Assembly (NCBI GenBank): GCA_944389105.1
Contig: CALXLD010000022.1
Span: 124,001-188,000 of the forward strand
Origin: an uncultured Spirochaetaceae bacterium
GTDB taxonomy: Bacteria; Spirochaetota; Spirochaetia; Sphaerochaetales; Sphaerochaetaceae
Direction: 5' to 3'
DNA: 64,000 nucleotides
The notes below the pieces were generated by a model. That model saw nothing but the letters and a program-made list of their open reading frames with translations. It ran no database searches and was not told where the DNA came from. Shown piece by piece: positions 33,327-41,806 of the stretch (the first letter of the stretch is position 1; the number at the start of each line of letters is the position of its first letter). The position numbers were made by a program, and so were the translations under genes.

Positions 33327-34226
33327 TCAGAAGACTTCTCCGGAAACTGGCATTGATTCCATTGCACCATCTCGTGACACAGTTATTGAGGCAGCTTTAT
33401 TTGCTATTTCAAGTGCTTTCTCAATTGGATATCCCAGAACCCTGGCAGAGATGAAGTAACCGCAGAATGTATCGCCGGCTCCAGTTGTATCCCTGACGGT
33501 GCATTCCCGTGCCGAAGCATGAAACACTTTTCCGGATTCTGCATAATATGCACCATCAGCTCCAGCAGTCAGCACAAAGGATGATTCTGGATACAAAGTG
33601 CACAGTTTCATCGCCAGATCATGGAAGCAGATGTCTTTCCCAGAGCCAGCTTCCCATTCAGCAAGTGCTGCGCCCTCCAGTTCATTTACAAAGAAACAAT
33701 CAACAAGCTCAAGCGGAAGTTCTCTGATATCAGAATCAAAGGGAGACGGATTGAAGCAGATGTACAGTCCCTTTCTGCTTGCTTCGCGTATTGCATAATC
33801 AATCAGGTTAATTTCATTCTGAAGCAGGAGAATATCGTTTTCTGAGAAATTCCCCAGGATATTATCAATGTCGGATTCCGTGAATTCCTTATTGCCTCCG
33901 GCATAAAGTATGATCGAATTCTGGCCTTTATCATCGACCTGTATTATTGCATGCCCTGTAGAGAAGCTATCATCAGCAATTGTGTAGCCTGTATCTACGT
34001 TCATTGATGAAAGTATATCCAGCACCCATTTGCCGTCAGACCCCATTTTGCCTGCAAAACAGACATCAAGACCTGCTTTTGCAAGAGCCGCTGCCTGATT
34101 GGCACCTTTCCCTCCAGCATTGTGCGACACAGATCTGCTGGAAATAGTTTCTCCTGCGACGACAATATGCTCTACGGCATAAACGTCATCGATATTTATA
34201 GAACCAAGAACAAGTATCCTTCTCAT
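33327..34226 (-). CDS. Ribokinase-type PfkB-family sugar kinase
   Basis: About 299 residues. Start RRILVLGSINIDDVY, GGKGANQAAALAKAG (about 39-53) and the C-terminal DTTGAGDTFCGYF (about 244-256, catalytic Asp and anion hole) are the PfkB signatures, and the whole matches ribokinase well. An alternative ATG lies 12 bases upstream (34238); 34226 follows a weak GGATGG. It stands downstream of, but is separately promoted from, the sugar ABC operon at 34355-38595. A perfect 15-bp palindrome overlaps its -10. Confidence 0.88.
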   Translation of the reverse strand: MRRILVLGSINIDDVYAVEHIVVAGETISSRSVSHNAGGKGANQAAALAKAGLDVCFAGKMGSDGKWVLDILSSMNVDTGYTIADDSFSTGHAIIQVDDKGQNSIILYAGGNKEFTESDIDNILGNFSENDILLLQNEINLIDYAIREASRKGLYICFNPSPFDSDIRELPLELVDCFFVNELEGAALAEWEAGSGKDICFHDLAMKLCTLYPESSFVLTAGADGAYYAESGKVFHASARECTVRDTTGAGDTFCGYFISARVLGYPIEKALEIANKAASITVSRDGAMESMPVSGEVF

Positions 34227-34248
34227 CGCATTTTCCATCCGATTGCAG

Positions 34249-34267
34249 CTAGTGAATCACTAGTATA
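34249..34267 (-). promoter_or_regulatory. Palindromic operator overlapping the ribokinase -10
   Basis: CTAGTGAATCACTAG (34249-34263) is a perfect palindrome of 7-bp arms around one base. On the minus strand TATACT (34267-34262) is a likely -10 and shares its last bases with the palindrome, so a bound repressor would block initiation. The regulator is not identified. Confidence 0.5.
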
Positions 34268-34281
34268 AAGCAAAATGACAG

Positions 34282-34340
34282 CCGGCCCTAGCTTTTTAAG
34301 CTAAAGGAGAAAAGCAAGAAGAGGTCTGCTTCAGGGCCGG
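34282..34340. other. Foldable three-way-junction element between ribokinase and the PLP enzyme
   Basis: CCGGCCCT (34282-34289) pairs with AGGGCCGG (34333-34340), enclosing two inner hairpins: AGCTT/AAGCT (34290-34302) and AAGCA/TGCTT (34312-34331). It lies just past the stop of the PLP enzyme (34355) on the minus strand. It may be the operon terminator, though there is no T run, or a 3'-end stability element. Confidence 0.4.
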
Positions 34341-34354
34341 TTATCAATAAGTGC

Positions 34355-35527
34355 TTATTTTACAGAATCCAGAGCCTGTTCAAGGTCTTTCCTGAGCAGA
34401 TCCAGATCCTCCAATCCTGCATGCACCCTTATCAGGGATACTCTGTCATCAGGAATCGGTTTTCCAGGTGCAAACTGTGTGGCGGCAGGATCAAACAGGC
34501 TTTCGTAGCCACCCCAGCTTACAGCTCTCTTGAAGAATTTCACGCTATTCGTAATCTTCTTTATCTTTTCTACATCCCTTGTCTTAAGCCTGAACGAGAA
34601 GAGTCCGCTTCCTCCCCTCATCTGTTCTTTCGCAAGATCATACTGCGGGAAGGATGGAAGGAATGGATAAAGAACGCTTTCAACATCATCACGGCTTTCA
34701 AGGAACTCTGCAAGACCAAGCGCATTTGAGAAATGTACAGGCATCCTGATATGAAGAGTACGGAGATTGCGCATGATGAGCCATGCCATGAACGGATCTG
34801 GAACAGGGCCCAGAGGAAGGAACTCAGTGTTGAAGATATGGGTTATATCTTCTTCAGATCCCATTATCACACCAGCAATAAGGTCCGAATTGCCTCCAAG
34901 GTATTTAGTAGCAGAATGAACAACGATATCAATACCAAGATCTATTGGATTCTGATAGAAAGGCGTAGCCCATGTATTATCGATGATTGTCTTGATATGA
35001 TGAGCTTTTGCCAGTTCCGCAACCTGCTTAAGCGGCTGAAGCTTAAACGTGAATGTTGCAGGGCTTTCAAGATAAATCACCTTTGTCTCTGGACGGATTG
35101 CTTCCTCAAACTGCTCTATCTTTGTTCCTTCCACGAATGTTGCCGAAACACCGAACCGAGGAAGATATTCGTTGAACATATAGCGTGTCCAGCTGTATGA
35201 GTTATCAACGACGACACAATGGTCTCCTGATTTGACCTGCGATAGGATCGCACAGGATATTGCTGCTACGCCGCTGCCAACAAGCTTGGCTCTTTCCGCA
35301 TGTTCCAGTGCAGCCAGTTTCCTCTCGCAGAGATTGACTGTCGGGTTATTTCCGCGGGAATAAAGAAAATTATGTGCTTCATCAGCAAGGGCTGCCTGAA
35401 AATCCTCGAATGATTTAAAGCAGAAAATCGAAGTCTGGAAAATCGGAGGGGCTACTGCATTTGACGGGAAATCCCTCTCTCCCAGATGATGAAGAATCTC
35501 GCTGATTTCATAATTCTCAGCATTCAT
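34355..35527 (-). CDS. Cys/Met-metabolism PLP enzyme (cystathionine/methionine gamma-lyase or O-acetylhomoserine sulfhydrylase type)
   Basis: A 390-residue fold-type I PLP enzyme. YSRGNNPTVNLCERKLAALE (about 56-75), IDNTWATPFYQNP (about 189-201) and the PLP-lysine motif HSATKYLGGNSD (about 211-222) fix the family; lyase, beta-lyase or synthase cannot be chosen from sequence. The unusual point is context: it starts 11 bases after a carbohydrate ABC permease gene and should be co-transcribed with the importer. AGGAGG precedes its ATG. The imported compound may therefore carry sulfur or an amino acid moiety. Confidence 0.85.
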   Translation of the reverse strand: MNAENYEISEILHHLGERDFPSNAVAPPIFQTSIFCFKSFEDFQAALADEAHNFLYSRGNNPTVNLCERKLAALEHAERAKLVGSGVAAISCAILSQVKSGDHCVVVDNSYSWTRYMFNEYLPRFGVSATFVEGTKIEQFEEAIRPETKVIYLESPATFTFKLQPLKQVAELAKAHHIKTIIDNTWATPFYQNPIDLGIDIVVHSATKYLGGNSDLIAGVIMGSEEDITHIFNTEFLPLGPVPDPFMAWLIMRNLRTLHIRMPVHFSNALGLAEFLESRDDVESVLYPFLPSFPQYDLAKEQMRGGSGLFSFRLKTRDVEKIKKITNSVKFFKRAVSWGGYESLFDPAATQFAPGKPIPDDRVSLIRVHAGLEDLDLLRKDLEQALDSVK

Positions 35528-35537
35528 ACAAAACCTC

Positions 35538-36380
35538 CTAACCTTTTACGCCGCCATCTGTAAGACCAGCGACAATATACTTCTGGCCGATTCCGAAGAC
35601 TATCATTGTCGGAAGCAGGGCCACTACAATTCCCGCACTCATGACATCCCAGCTGATTCCTGCCTTTGAAATGAATGAATTCAAAGCAACAGGAACTGTC
35701 ATCTTGCTGCTGCTGTTCAGAAGCATTACAGCCAGGAAGAGCTCGTTCCAGACATTTATGAATGCAAAGCAGAATATTGCAGCCATCCCAGGAAGGGTCA
35801 TAGGAAGAATTACCTTCGTGATTGACTGGAACATATTGCATCCATCGATTTCCGCAGCCTCTTCCAGGCTCCGCGGAATCCTGTCGAAGAAGCTTTTGCT
35901 CATTATTGTACAGAACGCTACAACAGTCGCAATATAGACAACGCCCAGAGCTCCACGGTTATCAACAGCATGAATGCTGGAGAAAATCCTGAAAAGAGGA
36001 ACCATGATTATGAATGTCGGTATCGTCTGGGTGAAATACATAACAAGCTCTATTCCGCTTTTGATCCTCTGTCTTGTAAACCTTGAAAGCGCGAAGCCGC
36101 TCATAACGGCGACTACCATCGCTCCAAACGATGCAAAGAGCGACAGAAGCAGAGAGTTCTTGAAATATGTCCCGAAGTTGCTGAATGAGAAAAGCTTGGC
36201 ATAGCTCTCAAAAGAAGGCTTCGAGGGGAAATAAATCAACGGGACTGTGTATATCTCATCAACACTCTTGATGCTCGTTATGAAAATCCAATACAGCGGA
36301 ATGATAGCTGCAAGAAGGTACAAGGTAAGCATCGCTGCTCTGAATACTTTATAAGCTGCTTTCTTCTTTCTGTTAATCAT
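35538..36380 (-). CDS. Carbohydrate ABC transporter permease (MalG type)
   Basis: A 280-residue inner-membrane permease with six membrane segments. The coupling loop EEAAEIDGCNMFQSITKVIL (about 176-195) is the EAA motif that contacts the ATPase. It overlaps the partner permease by 4 bases. No ATPase gene is present in this operon, so it probably uses a shared MsmK/UgpC-type ATPase encoded elsewhere, as is common for CUT1 importers. Confidence 0.92.
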   Translation of the reverse strand: MINRKKKAAYKVFRAAMLTLYLLAAIIPLYWIFITSIKSVDEIYTVPLIYFPSKPSFESYAKLFSFSNFGTYFKNSLLLSLFASFGAMVVAVMSGFALSRFTRQRIKSGIELVMYFTQTIPTFIIMVPLFRIFSSIHAVDNRGALGVVYIATVVAFCTIMSKSFFDRIPRSLEEAAEIDGCNMFQSITKVILPMTLPGMAAIFCFAFINVWNELFLAVMLLNSSSKMTVPVALNSFISKAGISWDVMSAGIVVALLPTMIVFGIGQKYIVAGLTDGGVKG

Positions 36381-37255
36381 ACGTCGTCTCCTGCTGATTT
36401 AGTAAGCTTCAGATAGATAACGGAGTAAACAAAAAGAATGACCATAATGATGACACCTATTGCAGAGCCCTTTCCATAGTCATACTCCTTGAAGACTGTA
36501 TTAATCATCTGGGTTGCCAGTATATTCGTGCTGTTTACAGGACCTCCGTTAGTCATTGCATAGATGATATCCGGGAAGTTCACTATCCACATTGTTCTCA
36601 AGAGAAGCGTACTTATGATAGTTGGCTTAATATATGGAATGGTAACAGAGAAAAGCTGTCTGAAGACACCACAGCCATCTATAACCGCAGCTTCATAAAG
36701 ATCATTCGGTACCGACTGCAGCGCAGCGAGCAGCATAATCCCAAAGAATGGTATGCCATACCATACATTTGTTATTATGACGCTGATCATTGCAATCTTC
36801 GGATTGGACAGGAAGCCTATTGATTCATCAATAATGCCAAGCCTTACCAGAAGGTCATTGAATAGTCCGAACTGTCCATTGAAGAGCCAGGACCATAGAA
36901 GTCCTATTGCGAATCCCGAAAGTGCATATCCATAGAAAACAAAGCCAGAATAAACTCCTCTTCCAGCAAAAGGCTTCTTCAGAAGCAGAGCCAGACCAAA
37001 GCCGAGAATGAACTGGAACAGAAGAGAAAAAACAGTCCAGATAAGAGTATTAAGAAGGATCTGGACAAAACTTATATTCGGATTTGAAATTACGGCTTTA
37101 AAATTATCAAGACCGATGAAATGGACATTCGTCAGATCAAACATATTGTAGTTCTGGAATGCCATGACAATACCGCGTACAAGTGGGAAATAAAGGAAGA
37201 TAACGACCAGCAGGAAAGCAGGAAGCATCATCAGTATATACCATTTGTTCTTCAC
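36377..37255 (-). CDS. Carbohydrate ABC transporter permease (MalF/UgpA type)
   Basis: A 292-residue permease with six membrane segments and the EAA motif LYEAAVIDGCGVFRQLFSVT (about 183-202). It starts after an AGGAGG site, about 70 bases downstream of the binding protein gene, and overlaps the MalG-type partner. Together with 35538 and 37324 it makes a CUT1 importer. Confidence 0.92.
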   Translation of the reverse strand: MKNKWYILMMLPAFLLVVIFLYFPLVRGIVMAFQNYNMFDLTNVHFIGLDNFKAVISNPNISFVQILLNTLIWTVFSLLFQFILGFGLALLLKKPFAGRGVYSGFVFYGYALSGFAIGLLWSWLFNGQFGLFNDLLVRLGIIDESIGFLSNPKIAMISVIITNVWYGIPFFGIMLLAALQSVPNDLYEAAVIDGCGVFRQLFSVTIPYIKPTIISTLLLRTMWIVNFPDIIYAMTNGGPVNSTNILATQMINTVFKEYDYGKGSAIGVIIMVILFVYSVIYLKLTKSAGDDV

Positions 37256-37323
37256 CTGTTATATCCTCCTATTTGAAAATTTCCGGAGGCAGTCAGACTG
37301 CCCCCAGATAAGTATTTTCTGAA

Positions 37324-38595
37324 TCAGAATCCCCAGTATTCTGCCCAGGAAGCAATAGCCTCATCAATGGTTATATTGCCGAGAAGAAGCGACTGCATTG
37401 ACTGTTCCTGAACCTGTGCCCATGCTGGGTACTCTGGAGCATCAAGCGGATACTTTACGAATACTGTATCTTCAGCTTCGAGCTCTTCTGCCCATGCCTG
37501 ATATACACCGGTGCTGAAATATGGATCGCTTTCAAATGTTGATTTATGAACCGGAAGAGGACCATATGCTTTGCAGAATGCAGCATTGTTCTCAGCCGAG
37601 CACATCCATTTAATGAAATCCCATGCCTCATCAGGATGCTTGCTGCTTGTAGGAATTGAAAGACCATTGAAGCCGTAATCAAGGTATCTCTTTCCTGTTG
37701 TTCCGACTGGAACTGGTACTACAGTGTACTGAGATGGGTCAAGCTGGCCTTCAAATGAGCTGAATACATCCGGATCCTGGATAAGGAAAGGAGTTGTTCC
37801 GGAAACGAATCCGTTTATCTGCTCGTTGAATCCCCAGTTGATAGCATCGGATGGACATGCATTCCTGAAAAGATCAACAAACTTTGCCAAAGCTTCGCGT
37901 CCTGCTTCATTGTCGAGGAAGAACTTTCCATCAAGACTCTCATAGAAATTATCCGGGTTCACATTTCCTACATCGCCCAGAAGCATGATATCGCTGATCT
38001 TGTATGTATTTGCCTTTCCTCTGAAGCTATAGCCATACTGGCCAGGAGCCTTTCCTGTGATTTCCTTGCATGCAGCATAAAGCTCATCCATAGTCGTAGG
38101 AATTTCAATGCCATACTGTTCAAGGATATCTGTTCTTATAAGAAGAGCCTTTACATAGAAGAACTGCGGAATAAGATAAGGCGTATCATTAACAGTCTTT
38201 GCAGCTTCCCATGTAAGATCCATAAGATCATCAGCCTCATCCCATGTCTCGATATACGGAGTCAGATCGCGGAGCTTTCCATTATTCACGAACTGCTTGA
38301 CCGTATAGTCCCTTGTCTCGATAATATCGAGTTCCTGATTGCTGTTAAGCATCATCGTAAGCTTATTGTCAGCCTGCTCATATGGTGGCGAGATAAGCTC
38401 GATCTCTATGCCAGGATTAAGTGATTCATATTCATCGATCATGCTCTGCAGAACCTGAGTACGCTGCGGGCTGGTCATCGTTTCTACAAATGTAAGTTTA
38501 ACAACATCCGATGAAGCAGACTCTGAAGATCCTCCAGCAAAGATGCTTGTGCAAAGAATGCCTAAAACCAGAAGTGTTATAACCACCTTTTTCAT
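37324..38595 (-). CDS. Extracellular sugar-binding protein of the ABC importer
   Basis: A 423-residue family 1 solute-binding protein. The signal peptide runs to about residue 20 and ends in FAGGSSESA, a style common in Sphaerochaeta/Treponema binding proteins; a Cys at residue 15 is inside the hydrophobic core rather than a clean lipobox. The mature part has the usual SBP blocks (NPGIEIELISPPYEQ, LDIIETRDYTVK, PDEAWDFIKWM). Ligand unknown. AGGAGG precedes the start. Divergent from the LacI regulator, its likely controller. Confidence 0.92.
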   Translation of the reverse strand: MKKVVITLLVLGILCTSIFAGGSSESASSDVVKLTFVETMTSPQRTQVLQSMIDEYESLNPGIEIELISPPYEQADNKLTMMLNSNQELDIIETRDYTVKQFVNNGKLRDLTPYIETWDEADDLMDLTWEAAKTVNDTPYLIPQFFYVKALLIRTDILEQYGIEIPTTMDELYAACKEITGKAPGQYGYSFRGKANTYKISDIMLLGDVGNVNPDNFYESLDGKFFLDNEAGREALAKFVDLFRNACPSDAINWGFNEQINGFVSGTTPFLIQDPDVFSSFEGQLDPSQYTVVPVPVGTTGKRYLDYGFNGLSIPTSSKHPDEAWDFIKWMCSAENNAAFCKAYGPLPVHKSTFESDPYFSTGVYQAWAEELEAEDTVFVKYPLDAPEYPAWAQVQEQSMQSLLLGNITIDEAIASWAEYWGF

Positions 38596-38866
38596 AATTG
38601 CCTCCTATTTTTATGTGATCTGCGGCAGAAAAGAGCAAATCACATTTAAATTATTACCCCCACCCGTATGATTTTGCACCTAAAATTTTTTCCATTTGTT
38701 TTTTGTATCTGCAAAAATAAACCAATATGTTTTTTATCTATTTAAAAAGAAATTAACTAAAAAATGAAAAAGCATTTTGAAAAAATATTGCACAAAAATG
38801 AAAATTTACTGAAAAATTTTTATAAGATTTTTATATACGGCAGGAAAGATATAGTAAAATGCAGAT
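38596..38866. other. A/T-rich divergent promoter region between the ABC operon and the LacI gene
   Basis: This 271-base gap holds no gene. For the LacI gene, TAAAAT (38855-38860) ends six bases before the ATG with no ribosome binding site. I see no convincing LacI-type palindrome; short repeats such as TTGCAC (near 38675 and 38790) are the only hints of operators. Confidence 0.5.
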
Positions 38867-39871
38867 ATGAATACAAGGCCCACATTGAAAGAACTGGCTT
38901 CAGCAACGGGAATGTCTATAGCAACTATCTCCAGGGCTCTTTCCGAACCTGGGAAGGTTAAATATTCAACACGCCTCAGGGTCGAAGCAGCTAAAAGAGA
39001 ACTTCAGCAGCAGAGCATGCATGATCGGAAGGGAATCATCGGAATAATTGTCCCTGATATCTCAAACGAATTCTTTCCGCTGATGCTTGAAGGCATTGAG
39101 AGCATTTCCTCAAGCTATGACAACACGATTATGCTCTGCAATTCTCTTGGGAACATAAAAAACGAAGAAAATATCCTAAGGAAGCTTCTGGATATCAAAG
39201 CTGACGGAATCATATATATCACAACAGGAGAAGCTCCTGCTCTTGCAAAAGAAATAATAAACAATAATATAGTCCCGGTCATTTTCCTTGACCGCAACCC
39301 GGGACTTAAGAATATCAGCCTGGTTACAACGGATAATCATAACGGCATGTATCAGGCAACCAGGTATCTTATAACCCTAGGACACAGAAAGATAATGTAT
39401 CTAGGCGGAAGGGAGGGTACATCGACGGATAATGACAGGCTTGCGGGTTTCAGGGACGCTATAAGCGATTCAGCTATAGATGATGGGCAGATAGCGGAAA
39501 TACATGCTGATTTCGCATACCAGAAAGCATTCGAATCAGTATCATCAATGATTGCCCAGGGTACAATGAAATATACAGCAATAGCATCTGCAAACGATAC
39601 TATGGCTATGGGTGCTATGAAGGCGCTGAAAAATGCTGGCCTAAGGATTCCTGAAGATATCTCGATAATAGGCTATGACGATATCCCCGCAGCCACATTT
39701 GCAGAGCTTACGACGGTGCGGCAGCCATTTGCGGACATGGGAAGAACTGCAATCCTGCAGCTGATGGCATCGATAGCGGATTTCAGCGCCCCAAAGAAAA
39801 CCACAGTACTTCCAAGCAGTATTGTTTTCAGGAATTCCTGTGCTATTCCCAAATCCGTGTTGCCCAGCTAA
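38867..39871 (+). CDS. LacI-family transcriptional regulator
   Basis: A 334-residue repressor. Residues 5-24 (PTLKELASATGMSIATISRA) are the LacI helix-turn-helix and hinge start; the rest is the periplasmic-binding-like effector domain (GIIGIIVPDISNEFF, VIFLDRNPG, GYDDIPAATFAELTTVRQP near the end). Divergent from the sugar importer operon at 38595, so it most likely senses the imported sugar or its phosphate. Probably leaderless. Confidence 0.92.
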   Translation: MNTRPTLKELASATGMSIATISRALSEPGKVKYSTRLRVEAAKRELQQQSMHDRKGIIGIIVPDISNEFFPLMLEGIESISSSYDNTIMLCNSLGNIKNEENILRKLLDIKADGIIYITTGEAPALAKEIINNNIVPVIFLDRNPGLKNISLVTTDNHNGMYQATRYLITLGHRKIMYLGGREGTSTDNDRLAGFRDAISDSAIDDGQIAEIHADFAYQKAFESVSSMIAQGTMKYTAIASANDTMAMGAMKALKNAGLRIPEDISIIGYDDIPAATFAELTTVRQPFADMGRTAILQLMASIADFSAPKKTTVLPSSIVFRNSCAIPKSVLPS

Positions 39872-39915
39872 CCTCTTTAAAAGTATAATCCTAGGCTGTT
39901 TAGGAGACTATCACC

Positions 39916-41676
39916 ATGAGAATGTCCAGAATGTTTTCAAAGACCCTCAGAGAAGCACCTAACGGAGCTGATACAAAGGGATACGAATACCTATTGAGAG
40001 CCGGATACATAAGACAGATGGGAGCCGGCATCTTCTCTCTTTTACCACTTGGATTCAAAGCAACGCAGAAGATTGAGACAATCATAAGAGAAGAAATGGA
40101 CAGGATAGGAGCAGAAGAGCTTATGATGCCTGTCGTCAACCCTGCAGATATCTGGAAGGAAACAGGCAGATTCTACTCTATCGATAAGGAAATGGGACGT
40201 TTCAAGGACCGCAACAACCGTGACATGGTTCTTGCAATGACGCACGAGGAGGCAGTTACGGACCTCGCAAGGAATCTTATCGATTCATATAAGCGCCTGC
40301 CTCTTCTTGTCTACCATATCCAGACAAAATGGAGAGATGATCCAAGACCAAGGGCAGGTCTTATCCGTGTGCGTGAATTCACCATGCTGGACTCCTATAC
40401 ATTCGATAAGGACTATGAAGGTCTTCAGAAGCAGTATGCAGCCCATTACAAAGCATATTTCAGGATCTATTCCCGCTGTGCCCTTCCTTGCGTAGCTGTC
40501 GCAGCAGATACGGGAATGATGGGAGGAAAGGTTTCACATGAATATATGTACCTCTCCCCTATCGGCGAAGATACGATCATCCTCTGCCCTGAATGCGGTT
40601 ATACGGCAAACAGGCAGGTCGCGAAGATGAAGAAGGAGTATTTCAAGGAAGAGGCAAAGCCAATCGAGAAAGTCGAGACTCCTGAGGCAAAGACAATAGA
40701 AGCTCTTGCTGATTATCTGAAGATCGATCCCAGGAAGACTGCAAAGTGCGTATTCATGGTAGGCTCCTTCATCAATGACAGGAACGGAGAGGAAGAGGAT
40801 AAGCTTGTTGTAGCACTTGTACGCGGAGATCTCGAGGTAGAGGAATCAAAGCTCTCAAACGCAATAAAGGCAAACTCACTCCGCCCTGCACGCCCAGAGG
40901 AAATCGAAGAGCATTCAATGGTTCCAGGGTTCGCTTCCCCAATCGGAGCTACTGGCGAATTCATCACAGTAGTCGATGATACAGTGGCAGAATCAAACAA
41001 CCTCGTAGCAGGTGCAAACGAAGCTGGATACCATTATCTGAATACGAATTTCGGCCGTGACTACACAGGAATCGTCGCTGATATAGCATCAGCCCGCGAA
41101 GGTGCGCTCTGCCCTCATTGCGGAAAGCCTCTCAAGGCATCAAAGGGTGTTGAGATAGGAAATATCTTCCAGCTTGGAACAAGATACTCCGCAGCAATGA
41201 ATGCAACATACCAGGACGAGGAAGGAAAGCAGATTCCTGTAGTGATGGGATCATATGGAATCGGAGTAGGACGTCTTCTTGCCTGCCTTGCAGAAGAGTA
41301 CAATGATGACGGAGGTCTTAAGCTCCCTATATCAGTTGCTCCTTATCAGGTACACCTTGTCTCCCTTGTAAAGGATACGGCAGTTGCAGAATCAATCTAT
41401 GACGAGCTCACGAAGGCTGGAATCGAAGTTCTCTATGACGACAGGAAGGAAACAGCCGGAGTTAAATTCGCAGACGCAGATCTTATCGGCGCTCCTATCA
41501 GGATCACTCTTGGAAACAGAAGCCTCAAGGAAGGAAAGGTGGAAGTGAAGCTCAGGAGCACAGGAGAAGAAAAGAGCTTCCTCATTTCAGATCTTGCTGA
41601 TGAAGTCAAAGAAGAAATCAGAAGAGAAATGGATGAGATCGAGAAAAACATCGTAGAAAAGGAACTTGAAGACTAA
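39916..41676 (+). CDS. proS: Prolyl-tRNA synthetase (bacterial type)
   Basis: A 586-residue class II synthetase with the bacterial layout: motif 1/2 region (MVLAMTHEEAVTDLARN; KWRDDPRPRAGLIRVREF, about 137-154), an inserted YbaK-like editing domain (about 225-385) against mischarged alanyl-tRNA, motif 3 (GSYGIGVGRLLACLAE) and a C-terminal anticodon domain. TAGGAGA precedes the start. Single-gene unit with a strong terminator at 41697-41736. Confidence 0.97.
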   Translation: MRMSRMFSKTLREAPNGADTKGYEYLLRAGYIRQMGAGIFSLLPLGFKATQKIETIIREEMDRIGAEELMMPVVNPADIWKETGRFYSIDKEMGRFKDRNNRDMVLAMTHEEAVTDLARNLIDSYKRLPLLVYHIQTKWRDDPRPRAGLIRVREFTMLDSYTFDKDYEGLQKQYAAHYKAYFRIYSRCALPCVAVAADTGMMGGKVSHEYMYLSPIGEDTIILCPECGYTANRQVAKMKKEYFKEEAKPIEKVETPEAKTIEALADYLKIDPRKTAKCVFMVGSFINDRNGEEEDKLVVALVRGDLEVEESKLSNAIKANSLRPARPEEIEEHSMVPGFASPIGATGEFITVVDDTVAESNNLVAGANEAGYHYLNTNFGRDYTGIVADIASAREGALCPHCGKPLKASKGVEIGNIFQLGTRYSAAMNATYQDEEGKQIPVVMGSYGIGVGRLLACLAEEYNDDGGLKLPISVAPYQVHLVSLVKDTAVAESIYDELTKAGIEVLYDDRKETAGVKFADADLIGAPIRITLGNRSLKEGKVEVKLRSTGEEKSFLISDLADEVKEEIRREMDEIEKNIVEKELED

Positions 41677-41696
41677 GATTCTCAGCTATGATGCGA

Positions 41697-41736
41697 AAAG
41701 CCTCCAGTCTGCACAAAAGCGGATTGGAGGTTTTGT
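41697..41736 (+). terminator. Rho-independent terminator after proS
   Basis: AAAG-CCTCCAGTCTGC pairs with GCGGATTGGAGG-TTTT (two G-U pairs) around ACAAAA, followed by a T-rich tract. Confidence 0.9.
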
Positions 41737-41806
41737 TTTAAGAAGTGATTCCTGCAGATTGGATTTTCAGGTTGCTATCTGGGTAATCGGGAGATAATCT
41801 GGATAT

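Noticed and set aside
33239-33454. 71-residue plus-strand frame before the malic enzyme
   Set aside because: It is antisense to the ribokinase end and lacks a ribosome binding site.
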